Assembly: GCF_013409305.1 (NCBI RefSeq)
Contig: NZ_JACBZJ010000001.1
Coordinates: 3,534,001 to 3,598,000 of the forward strand
Direction of reading: 5' to 3'
Origin: Cellulomonas soli
GTDB taxonomy: Bacteria > Actinomycetota > Actinomycetes > Actinomycetales > Cellulomonadaceae
DNA: 64,000 bases
Shown here piece by piece: positions 32,236 through 39,585 of this stretch (the stretch's first letter is position 1; every line of letters begins with the position of its first letter). The notes below the pieces were generated by a model. That model ran no database searches and was not told the origin of the DNA. It saw nothing but the letters and a program-made list of their open reading frames with translations. The translations under genes and the position numbers were made by a program.

Positions 32236-33516
32236 ATGCCTGCACGGACCGTGCCGCAGCACGTCGTGGTCGTCGGTGCAGGGCTCGCCGGCGCCAAGAC
32301 CGTCGAGCACCTGCGCGCCCGCGGCTTCGACGGACGCCTGACGCTGCTCGGTGACGAGGCCGAGCGCCCCTACGAACGACCACCGTTGTCCAAGGGCTAC
32401 CTGCTGGGCTCCGCGGCCAGGGACGAGGCTTTCGTGCACGGGCCGGGCTGGTACGCCGACCACGACGTCGACCTGCGCACCGGGTGCCGGGCCGTCCGCC
32501 TCGACCTGCGGGCCGGCGAGGTGCTCGACGCCGACGAGAGGCGCTGGCGTGCGGACGCGGTCGTGCTGGCCACGGGGTCCGAACCTCGTCCGCTGGGGGT
32601 GCCCGGGGCCGACCTGGACGGGGTGCACCAGCTGCGCACGCTGCCCGACAGCGACGCGCTGCGGGAGGCTCTCACCGGGCGGCCCCGGGTGGCGGTCGTC
32701 GGCGGCGGCTGGATCGGGCTCGAGGTGGCCGCGGCCGCGCGTCAGGCAGGTTGCGAGGTCACGCTGCTCGTGCGCGGGCCGGCGCCGCTGCTGGGCGCGC
32801 TCGGCCCGGAGGGGGCGGAGCTCTTCGCCGGGCTGCACCGCGAGCACGGCGTCGACCTGCGCACGGGCGTCGAGGTCGACGCCCTGCTGCCGGCCGGGAC
32901 CGAGGTCGCGACGGGCACCGGGGCGCGCCGCGTCGGCGCGGTCGGGCTCGTCGGTGGCGATCGGGTCGAGGCCGACGTCGTCGTCGTGGGCATCGGTGCC
33001 GCGCCGCGGGTCGGCCTGGCTCGCGAGGCAGGGATCGCGCTGGCCGGTGCCGACGTGGGCGGGGTCGCCGTCGACGCGCACCTGCGCACGTCCGTGCCGC
33101 AGGTGCTCGCGGTGGGCGACATCGCCGCGGCCGAGCACCCCACGCTGGGCGAGCGGGTGCGCGTCGAGCACTGGGCGACCGCGCTGCACCAGCCCGAGAC
33201 CGCGGCCGCGACGCTCCTCGGGCTCGACGAGCCCTACGACCGGCTCCCGTACGCGTTCTCCGACCAGTACGAGCTCGGCATGGAGCACGTCGGGCACGTC
33301 GGCGCCCGCGGGTACGACCAGGTCGTCGTGCGCGGCGACCTGGCGGGGCGCGAGTGCGTCCTGCTGTGGCTGCGCCAGGGTCGCGTGCTGGCCGGCACGA
33401 ACGTCGACGTGTGGGACGTGGTCGACCACGTCGAGGCGCTCGTGCGCTCGCGGTCGGTGGTCGACCCGGCACGGCTGGCCGACCCGGACGTGCCGTGGGA
33501 GGAGCTGGCGCCCTGA
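32236..33516 (+). CDS. FAD-dependent ferredoxin/rubredoxin reductase-like oxidoreductase
   Basis: A 426-residue pyridine nucleotide-disulfide oxidoreductase fold of the ferredoxin reductase class. The FAD motif VVVGAGLAGAKTVEHL is at the N-terminus, NAD(P) binding is VAVVGGGWIGLEVAAAA at about 155, and the second FAD motif is QVLAVGDIAAAEHP. RPYERPPLSKGYLLG and the C-terminal YFSDQYE-like segment (YAFSDQYELGMEHVGH) are typical of reductases feeding oxygenase or P450 ferredoxins. No redox-active CxxC is present. GAGGAGG precedes the ATG. No ferredoxin or oxygenase gene is adjacent, so the partner is unknown. Confidence 0.92.
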   Translation: MPARTVPQHVVVVGAGLAGAKTVEHLRARGFDGRLTLLGDEAERPYERPPLSKGYLLGSAARDEAFVHGPGWYADHDVDLRTGCRAVRLDLRAGEVLDADERRWRADAVVLATGSEPRPLGVPGADLDGVHQLRTLPDSDALREALTGRPRVAVVGGGWIGLEVAAAARQAGCEVTLLVRGPAPLLGALGPEGAELFAGLHREHGVDLRTGVEVDALLPAGTEVATGTGARRVGAVGLVGGDRVEADVVVVGIGAAPRVGLAREAGIALAGADVGGVAVDAHLRTSVPQVLAVGDIAAAEHPTLGERVRVEHWATALHQPETAAATLLGLDEPYDRLPYAFSDQYELGMEHVGHVGARGYDQVVVRGDLAGRECVLLWLRQGRVLAGTNVDVWDVVDHVEALVRSRSVVDPARLADPDVPWEELAP

Positions 33517-33612
33517 GGGGCCGGTGCCCCTGCGCGGCGTGGGTGACCGTTGACCGGACCCGCGGCCGACCGTACGGTGCAGTAACGCCGCCGTCCGAAT
33601 GGTGAGATCCAC

Positions 33613-35592
33613 ATGAGGCTCTTCCCGCACGTGCACCTGACCGCCGACCTCGACGCCCGACTCGTCGACCACCTCCTGCGCCACGGCCTGCGCGTCGTGG
33701 GGCCCGACGACGACCCCGACGTCGTGGTCGTGGTCTCGGGCTCCGGTCTCGGCTCGGCGGCCGATCACGCGTCCGGGGCCCGGCCCGGGCTGGTCGTGCT
33801 GCTCGACGACGCGCCGACCCCCGACCTCGCCGCGCTGCTGCGGGCGCACGGCGTCGCGCTGCGCCCGGCGCCGCTCGCGGATCCGGCCGATCGGCCCGTG
33901 GCCGTGTGCAGCCCCGCGACAGATCCCGCGGCCGCGCCCGCCGAGGACCTGCTCGCCTGGGCCGGCACGCCTGCGTTCAGGGTGCGCACGGCGCTCGAGG
34001 TCACGGCGCCCGCGGTCCCCGCGCTGTGGGTCGGCGGGCCGCAGCAGGGGAGCGCGCGCACCGCACCCGTCGTCGCCGCGCTCGCGGCGCCCGCGCAGCC
34101 GTCGGTGTTCGGGGCGCCGTCCGGGGAGGAGCCCGGGTCGACCCAGCGGCTGGTGGTGCTCGGCGTCGACGTGACGGACCCCGAGGCGCCCGGCGCGGCC
34201 GCGGTGCTGCTCAACGCCGTGCTCTGGGCGGCCCGTCGCGAGACCGCGCCCGCGGAGTCGGACGAACGGCCCGACGGGTCCGACCTCGTGGACCACCCGT
34301 CGTGGAGGGCCCTGAAGGAGGCCGTGACAGGACTGCAGGGGCTGCAAGGTGCCGACGGTGCGGTGCCCGAACGGGCCGACCACGAGCGGGCGCGCGCGCT
34401 GGTCGCCACCGTCGCCGAGGCGGTTGCGAGGTTCGCGACGCTCCTGCCGCACGACGAGGAGCACCTGGCCGCCGTCGCCAAGGACCTCGTGCGGTGGGCC
34501 GACGGCGGCTTCGGGGTCCCGGACTTCCTCGACTCCCTGACGGCCTTCCACCCCGAGCGGCAGCGCGTGGACGGGCGGGTGCACCTCGTGGTCTTCCCGA
34601 TGTACACCCAGAACGGGAGCCCGGACCGGCACCTGGAGGCCGTGCTGCTCCGGGTGCGCTGGCCGCAGGTGGTCGCCGACCTCGAGGCACAGCAGTTCTC
34701 CAACCCGATGTTCGTGCCCGTGACGTTCCTGGACTTCACGGCCGGCTACGACACGAACTCCGCGGTCCTGTTCCCCGAGACGGTGGCCGTGCGCGAGGTG
34801 CCGGCGTTCACCTGGGGAGCGATCTTCGCCGACCGGGAGGCGGCCCGGTTCCGTCGGGTCGTGCGCGCCGCAGCGGAGACGACCCGGCTCGCGCTGCCGC
34901 CCGACGCGGCGCGCCTGCTGGCCGACCAGCGGTTGGCCGAGGAGACGTTCGTGCTGTGGGACCTGGTGCACGACCGCACCCACATGCGCGGCGACCTGCC
35001 GTTCGACCCGTTCATGATCAAGCAGCGCATGCCGTACTTCCTGTACTCGCTCGAGGAGCTGCGCTGCGACCTGACGGCGTTCCGGGCCGCCGTCCGGCTC
35101 GAGGCCGAGGGGGTGCCGCACGCCCGGCTCGTGCAGTACGCGGTGCTCTTCGACAGGCTGTTCCGGTTCCCGGTGACCGGGGGTCGGGTGCGCAACTACG
35201 ACGGGCTGGGCGGGCAGCTGCTGTTCGCCTGGCTGCACCGGCACGGCGTGCTGCACTGGACGGACTCGCGCCTCACGCTCGACTGGCCGCGCGTGCCCGA
35301 CGCGGTCCTCGCGCTGGGCGAGCAGATCGAGCAGCTGTACTGGCGCTCGATCGACCGCCCGAAGACGGCGCACTGGTTGGCCGCGTACGCCCTGGTCGCG
35401 GGCACGCTGGAGCCGCACCCGGCCTCGGTGTGGGTGCAGGGTCCGCCCGCGCTGCCGGTCGACGGGCCGCCGAAGGGGCTGACCGACGCGGTGCTGCCCG
35501 ACGAGTTCCCGCTGTCGATGTTCTACGAGGCCCTCGGTCGCAAGATCGGGGACGTCGTCGCCTCGACCTCGGGCATCGTCGGTTCGGCCTGA
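33613..35592 (+). CDS. DUF6421 family protein, long form
   Basis: A 659-residue protein whose C-terminal two thirds (from about residue 215) match DUF6421, an actinobacterial family of unknown function. Conserved-looking blocks include VHLVVFPMYTQNGSPDRHLE, NPMFVPVTFLDFTAGYDTNS, WDLVHDRTHMRGDLPFDPFM and IKQRMPYFLYSLEELRCDL. The HDRTHMRGD segment has two histidines spaced four apart, compatible with a metal site, but this is conjecture. The N-terminal about 200 residues are Ala/Pro-rich with Rossmann-like strands (VVVVSGSGLGSAAD). No signal peptide. It stands alone; GGTGAG precedes the ATG. Confidence 0.82.
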   Translation: MRLFPHVHLTADLDARLVDHLLRHGLRVVGPDDDPDVVVVVSGSGLGSAADHASGARPGLVVLLDDAPTPDLAALLRAHGVALRPAPLADPADRPVAVCSPATDPAAAPAEDLLAWAGTPAFRVRTALEVTAPAVPALWVGGPQQGSARTAPVVAALAAPAQPSVFGAPSGEEPGSTQRLVVLGVDVTDPEAPGAAAVLLNAVLWAARRETAPAESDERPDGSDLVDHPSWRALKEAVTGLQGLQGADGAVPERADHERARALVATVAEAVARFATLLPHDEEHLAAVAKDLVRWADGGFGVPDFLDSLTAFHPERQRVDGRVHLVVFPMYTQNGSPDRHLEAVLLRVRWPQVVADLEAQQFSNPMFVPVTFLDFTAGYDTNSAVLFPETVAVREVPAFTWGAIFADREAARFRRVVRAAAETTRLALPPDAARLLADQRLAEETFVLWDLVHDRTHMRGDLPFDPFMIKQRMPYFLYSLEELRCDLTAFRAAVRLEAEGVPHARLVQYAVLFDRLFRFPVTGGRVRNYDGLGGQLLFAWLHRHGVLHWTDSRLTLDWPRVPDAVLALGEQIEQLYWRSIDRPKTAHWLAAYALVAGTLEPHPASVWVQGPPALPVDGPPKGLTDAVLPDEFPLSMFYEALGRKIGDVVASTSGIVGSA

Positions 35593-35642
35593 CACCCGTC
35601 TGACACCCCGCTGACGACCCGCTGTGGAGCACCTGAGTGACC

Positions 35643-35665
35643 CTGGGCCTGCGGAGGGCCCCCAG
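35643..35665. terminator. Imperfect hairpin after the DUF6421 gene
   Basis: CTGGGCC and the run GGGCCCCCAG can pair imperfectly about 50 bp after the stop codon. It is weak compared with the other hairpins here. Confidence 0.35.
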
Positions 35666-35718
35666 AGTCGGATGAACGCGAACGAGCAGGTCAAGTCCGA
35701 CTCGCCACGCGCCAGGGC

Positions 35719-36018
35719 GTGAGTCATCCTGGGAGCGATCACACCGCGGCCCCGCCGGGGGTCGTGCGTGTCGGAGAGGGGTGGGCGTTGCGCAGCGTGA
35801 GGCCGTCCGACGAGGGATCCGACCGCGGTCGCGGTTCCTCCGAGGTGCCCGACCGCTCGTACGCCGTGCCCGCGCCCGGGGAGTCGATCGAGGACTACGA
35901 GCGTGCGATCGCCGCCGCCGAGGACGCGCTCGAGCTCGACATGTGGCGTGCGCTGCTGCTCGAGGCGTTGGACGAGGACGAGACCGGCCCCCACGTCGAC
36001 GACGACGAGGCTCGGTAG
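35719..36018 (+). CDS. Small acidic hypothetical protein
   Basis: A possible 99-residue protein with a GTG start. The first half is disordered and charged; the second half (ESIEDYERAIAAAEDALELD, then MWRALLLEALDEDE) predicts two amphipathic helices ending in a strongly acidic tail. Codon use is consistent with coding, and nothing else occupies this stretch. No family was recognised and the start is uncertain (GTG without a clear ribosome binding site). Confidence 0.5.
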   Translation: MSHPGSDHTAAPPGVVRVGEGWALRSVRPSDEGSDRGRGSSEVPDRSYAVPAPGESIEDYERAIAAAEDALELDMWRALLLEALDEDETGPHVDDDEAR

Positions 36019-36067
36019 GCCAAGCGCCGAGGCCCCGAGCCGTCGGGTGCCCGGTGGGCGGTACCCG

Positions 36068-36748
36068 TCAGTCCGGGCGCCGGCGGCCCTCGTGCAGCGT
36101 GACGACCCAGTCGGCGAGGTCGCCCGCGTCCGCAGCGTCGTGCGTGACCAGGACCGCAGGAATGCCTCGTGCGTCGACGTGCCTGCGCACGAGGGCGCGC
36201 AACGCGCCGCGGGTCTGCGCGTCGAGCGCCGTGAACGGCTCGTCGAGCAGGAGCGCGCGAGGCCGTGCGGCCAGGGCGCGCGCCAGGGCGACCCGCTGCT
36301 GCTGCCCGCCCGACAGGCGCACCGCGCGCTGGTGCGTGACGTCCGCGAGACCGACCTCGGCGAGCCACCCGTGCGCCTCGGTGCGTGCGGCCGAGGCCGT
36401 CGCACCTGCGGCCCGGCGGGCGAACGCGACGTTCTCCAGCGCGGACAGGTGAGCGAAGAGCCGGTGGTCCTGGAACACCACGCCGAACCCGCGGTGCTCG
36501 GCGTGCACGTGCCTACCCGCCTCGACGTCCTCGAGCACGACGTCGTCGAGCACGACGCGACCGCCCTGCAGCGGGACGAGCCCGGCGAGGGCGTGCAGGG
36601 CGGTGGACTTGCCCGCACCGTTGGGGCCGACGAGGGCGACGACCTCGCCCGCCGCGACCTGCAGCGTGAGGTCGAGGCCCAGCGCGGGTCGGGCGACCAC
36701 GAGGTGGGCGAGCAGACCGGTGCGGATGTCCTCGGGCGGTCGGTTCAC
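36068..36748 (-). CDS. modC: Molybdate ABC transporter ATP-binding protein
   Basis: A 226-residue ABC ATPase. Walker A is LVGPNGAGKSTALHAL, the Q-loop VVFQDHRLFAHL, the signature RLSGGQQQRVALARAL and Walker B RALLLDEPFTALD. E. coli ModC is about 350 residues with a C-terminal molybdate-binding TOBE domain; that domain is absent here, and a TOBE domain is found instead on the regulator at the head of the operon. The start is the GTG at 36748, the last of three GTG codons created by a 17-bp triplicated repeat; each earlier GTG opens only a six-codon mini-ORF. The substrate is inferred from modA and modB. Confidence 0.92.
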   Translation of the reverse strand: MNRPPEDIRTGLLAHLVVARPALGLDLTLQVAAGEVVALVGPNGAGKSTALHALAGLVPLQGGRVVLDDVVLEDVEAGRHVHAEHRGFGVVFQDHRLFAHLSALENVAFARRAAGATASAARTEAHGWLAEVGLADVTHQRAVRLSGGQQQRVALARALAARPRALLLDEPFTALDAQTRGALRALVRRHVDARGIPAVLVTHDAADAGDLADWVVTLHEGRRRPD

Positions 36749-36791
36749 GAGAGCGGTCGGTTCACGAGAGCGGTCGGTTCACGAGAGCGGT
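36741..36791. repeat. Three perfect 17-bp tandem repeats at the modB/modC junction
   Basis: CGGTTCACGAGAGCGGT is repeated exactly at 36741, 36758 and 36775. On the minus strand each unit contains GTGA, a stop codon overlapped by a GTG start. The unit at 36775 carries the modB stop and the one at 36741 carries the modC start; GTG-to-TGA mini-ORFs of six codons link them. Confidence 0.95.
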
Positions 36792-37600
36792 CCGGTCAGC
36801 CAGCGGCCGCGCAGCAGCAGCAGGACGCCGAGGGAGACGGCGATCAGCACGAGCGAGAGGGCGATCGCTGCATCGGGATCCTGCTCGAGGGCCAGGTACA
36901 CGGCCAGCGGCATGGTCCGCGTCGTGCCCGGGAAGTTGCCGGCGAACGTGATCGTCGCCCCGAACTCGCCCAGCGCCCGGGCGAAGCACAGCACGGCCCC
37001 GGCACCGATGCCCGGGGCGACGTGCGGCAGGGTCACCCGACGGAACGTGTACCAGCGGGACGCCCCGAGCGTGGCGGACGCCTCCTCCATGCGGCTGTCG
37101 GCGCTGCGCAGCGCCCCGTCGACCGACACGATCAGGAACGGCATCGCCACGAACGTCGCGGCGATCACCACCGCCAGTGTGGTGAACGGGATCGTCACGC
37201 CGAACCACGCCTCCAGGTGCCGTCCGAGCAGCCCCCTGCGACCCAGCAGCATGAGCAGCGCCACGCCACCGACGACGGGCGGGAGCACGAGCGGCATCGT
37301 CACGACCGCACGCAGGAGGCCCGCGCCCGGCACGTCGCCACGCGCGATCACCCAGGCCAGCGGCACGCCGAGCAGGACGGACAGCGCGGTGGCCGCGCTC
37401 GCGCTCCTCAGGGACAGCCACAGCGCCTCGCGGACGGCCGGGGAGGTCACCAGGCCGGGCAGTGCCGACCAGGGCGCGGCATCGAGCAGGGCGACGAACG
37501 GCAGGACGAGGAAGGCCAGCGCGACGGCGGCCGGGACGAGGATGCCGACCGGTGGCACGCGGTACCGACCGCGGCGCGGCGCGTCGTGCTGCGTGCCCAC
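36779..37600 (-). CDS. modB: Molybdate ABC transporter permease
   Basis: A 273-residue binding-protein-dependent permease with about six membrane spans, beginning with VGILVPAAVALAFLVLPFVA. The EAA loop, SATLGASRWYTFRRVTLPHV followed by GIGAGAVLCFARALGEFGAT, is diagnostic of the ModB/CysT class and docks to ModC. The GTG start lies 2 nt after the modA stop. The last codons, TGPLS, and the stop fall in the triplicated 17-bp repeat, so C-terminal coding is preserved but the spacing to modC is altered. Confidence 0.94.
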   Translation of the reverse strand: MGTQHDAPRRGRYRVPPVGILVPAAVALAFLVLPFVALLDAAPWSALPGLVTSPAVREALWLSLRSASAATALSVLLGVPLAWVIARGDVPGAGLLRAVVTMPLVLPPVVGGVALLMLLGRRGLLGRHLEAWFGVTIPFTTLAVVIAATFVAMPFLIVSVDGALRSADSRMEEASATLGASRWYTFRRVTLPHVAPGIGAGAVLCFARALGEFGATITFAGNFPGTTRTMPLAVYLALEQDPDAAIALSLVLIAVSLGVLLLLRGRWLTGPLS

Positions 37601-37602
37601 CC

Positions 37603-38430
37603 TCAGGCGCCGTCGAATCCGGCGTCCACGAGCACGGCCTGACCCTCGGCGGACAGCACCAGGTCGACGAAGGCACGTGCGGCCGCCGGGTTGCGTGCGG
37701 CGGTGAGCGTGGCGATCGGGTAGTCGTTGCGCGCCTGGGCCGACTCGGGGAACGGGAACGTCTCCACCGCGTCCCCGGCCGACCGGGCGTCGGTGAGGTA
37801 GACCAGCGCGCCGTCCACCTCGCCGAGCACGACCTTCGTCAGGGTCGCGGTGACGTCCGCCTCGTACGTGTCGGGCGCCGGGGTGAGGCCTGCCGCGTCG
37901 AACGCCTTCTGAGCAGCCGCGCCGCACGGCACCTCGAGGGCGCACAGTGCGACCGTGCGCGTCGGGTCCGCGAGGTCCGCCAGCCCGGTGACGTCCCCGG
38001 GGTTGCCTGCCGGTGCCACGACGACCAGCGAGTTGTGCGCGAACACGCTCGCCTCGCCGGTCACCTCGGCGGCGTCCTGCATGGTCGACGTGCTCGCGGT
38101 GGCGAGGACGTCGGCGGGGGCGCCTGCGGCGGCCTGCTGCGCGAGCGTGGAGCTGGCGGCGAAGCTGAACGTCACGCTCAGACCGGGGTTCTGCTCCTCG
38201 AGCCGCTCACCGAGCTCCTCGAACGTGTTCTGCAGGGACGCGGCGGCCAGCACCACGAGCTCGCCGGTCAGCGGCGCTGCCGTCGTGGGGGCTCCGGCCG
38301 CATCGTCGGTCGTGGGCGGCGCGGTCGCCGTGCCCGCCGCCGTCCCTCCCGTGGTGCAGGCGGCGAGCGAGACGGTGAGGACGGACGCCGCCAGCACCGC
38401 ACCGAGCTGACGCCCGGTCCGGCGCCTCAC
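37603..38430 (-). CDS. modA: Molybdate-binding lipoprotein
   Basis: A 275-residue periplasmic-type binding lipoprotein. The signal peptide ends in a lipobox (SLAAC, lipidated Cys25), followed by a Thr/Ala-rich linker to about residue 55. The binding domain starts ELVVLAAASLQNTFEELGER; ASLQNTF and FAASSTLAQQ provide the serine oxyanion contacts, and GEVDGALVYLTDA is the ModA motif near 205. The GTG start overlaps the regulator stop (GTGA), and modB follows after 2 nt, so the unit is a tight operon. Confidence 0.94.
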   Translation of the reverse strand: MRRRTGRQLGAVLAASVLTVSLAACTTGGTAAGTATAPPTTDDAAGAPTTAAPLTGELVVLAAASLQNTFEELGERLEEQNPGLSVTFSFAASSTLAQQAAAGAPADVLATASTSTMQDAAEVTGEASVFAHNSLVVVAPAGNPGDVTGLADLADPTRTVALCALEVPCGAAAQKAFDAAGLTPAPDTYEADVTATLTKVVLGEVDGALVYLTDARSAGDAVETFPFPESAQARNDYPIATLTAARNPAAARAFVDLVLSAEGQAVLVDAGFDGA

Positions 38431-38831
38431 GCGCGCGACCCGGGGGTCTCGACGACGAGGTTCGTGGCCTTGACGACCGCCACGGCGCGCACGCCAGGCT
38501 CGAGACCCAGCTCGTCGGCGGCCTCACGGCTGAGCAGCGAGACGAGCCGGTGCGGACCTGCCTGGATCTCGACCTGGGCCATCACGGTGTCCCGCACGAC
38601 CCGGGTCACGATGCCCGGCAGGCGGTTGCGCGCCGAGACCGAGGCGGCACGCTCGTCGGGCGGGACGGTGGCCAGCTCCTGCGCGAGCGCGGCCACGTCG
38701 GCGCCGTCGACCGTGCGCCGCCCGGCGTCGTCCGGAGCCGCGGTCAGGCGACCGGCGTCCACCCAGCGGCGGACGGTGTCGTCGGAGACACCGAGCAGCT
38801 CGGCGACCTCGGAGATGCGGTAGCGGGGCAT
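38427..38831 (-). CDS. MerR-type HTH / TOBE (Mop-like) molybdate-sensing regulator
   Basis: A 134-residue protein with an N-terminal MerR/excisionase-like helix-turn-helix (YRISEVAELLGVSDDTVRRW) and a C-terminal TOBE domain (about residues 68-132: LPGIVTRVVRDTVMAQVEI ... VRAVAVVKATNLVVET). TOBE/Mop domains bind molybdate or tungstate, so it probably regulates the following modABC genes in response to the anion, playing the role of ModE with a different DNA-binding domain. The ATG at 38831 follows a TATGCT box by 6 nt (leaderless). It overlaps modA by 4 nt. Confidence 0.88.
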   Translation of the reverse strand: MPRYRISEVAELLGVSDDTVRRWVDAGRLTAAPDDAGRRTVDGADVAALAQELATVPPDERAASVSARNRLPGIVTRVVRDTVMAQVEIQAGPHRLVSLLSREAADELGLEPGVRAVAVVKATNLVVETPGSRA

Positions 38832-38837
38832 GCGGCG

Positions 38838-38843
38838 AGCATA
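38838..38843 (-). promoter_or_regulatory. -10 box for the leaderless mod operon
   Basis: TATGCT (TANNNT) on the minus strand ends 6 nt before the ATG of the TOBE regulator; no ribosome binding site is present. Confidence 0.55.
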
Positions 38844-38961
38844 GGGCGATCCGTGCCGCATGTGCGGGGCAATGGCGGGAGTATCGCCGCGGACGCGGGT
38901 GGCCACGTGTGCCGCCCGGGCTCGGGGGCTGCCCGGGGCCTGTACCGTCGCGCCGAGTCCT

Positions 38962-39028
38962 CGAGCGGGACGAGCAGGACGAGCGGGACGAGCAGGGGCG
39001 AGCAGGGACGAGCGGGGACGAGAGGGAA
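38962..39028. repeat. Degenerate GACGAGCRGG tandem repeat upstream of moaC
   Basis: About six 10- to 11-bp units related to GACGAGCGGG run from 38962 to the moaC start region. A TACCGT box at 38943-38948 just before it could be a -10 element, so the repeat would form the moaC leader. Purine-rich units such as AGAGGGA may double as ribosome binding sites. Confidence 0.6.
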
Positions 39029-39033
39029 CGGTC

Positions 39034-39549
39034 GTGGACGAGCGGACGGACGAGCCCGGCAGGGCCGGGACGGGCGGTGCGCGGCTGACGCACCTGGACG
39101 AGCGCGGCGCGGCGCACATGGTCGACGTGACCGACAAGCAGGTCAGCGCGCGCTCGGCCACGGCCTCGGCCTTCGTGCGGCTGACCCCGCAGGTCGTCGC
39201 CCTGCTGCTCGGCGAGGGCGTGCCGAAGGGTGACGCGTTGGCCGTCGCCCGCATCGCCGGGATCCAGGCCGCCAAGCGCACGCCGGACCTCGTCCCGCTG
39301 TGCCACCCGATCGCGATCCACGGCGTGAGCGTCGACCTGGAGGTCGTCGAGACCGGTGTCCAGGTCACGGCCACCGTGCGTACCGCCGACCGCACGGGCG
39401 TCGAGATGGAGGCGTTGACCTGCGTCGCCGTGGCGGCCCTGACGCTCGTCGACATGGTCAAGGCGGTCGACAAGGGCGCGGTGATCACCGACGTGCGGGT
39501 CGAGGAGAAGACCGGCGGACGCAGCGGGACCTGGCGCCGGGTGCCGTAA
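39034..39549 (+). CDS. moaC: Cyclic pyranopterin monophosphate synthase
   Basis: A 171-residue MoaC, which with MoaA forms cyclic pyranopterin from GTP in molybdenum-cofactor synthesis. HMVDVTDKQVSARSATA, LVPLCHPIAIHGVSVDLEV, GVEMEALTCVAVAALTLVDM and the active-site lysines in VKAVDKGAVI are all present. The GTG start gives an N-terminal extension of about 20 residues; an ATG just before VDVTDKQ would remove part of the conserved fold. No moaA, moaE or mog lies in the window. It converges with moeZ. Confidence 0.95.
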   Translation: MDERTDEPGRAGTGGARLTHLDERGAAHMVDVTDKQVSARSATASAFVRLTPQVVALLLGEGVPKGDALAVARIAGIQAAKRTPDLVPLCHPIAIHGVSVDLEVVETGVQVTATVRTADRTGVEMEALTCVAVAALTLVDMVKAVDKGAVITDVRVEEKTGGRSGTWRRVP

Positions 39550-39585
39550 TGCCCGTCGGGCCGGGCCGCCGGCCGACGAACGGGC

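Noticed and set aside
36068..36748. modC as a truncated pseudogene because it lacks the TOBE domain
   Set aside because: All ABC motifs are intact and the domain is missing cleanly; ModC proteins without TOBE are known and a TOBE domain is carried by the operon's regulator.
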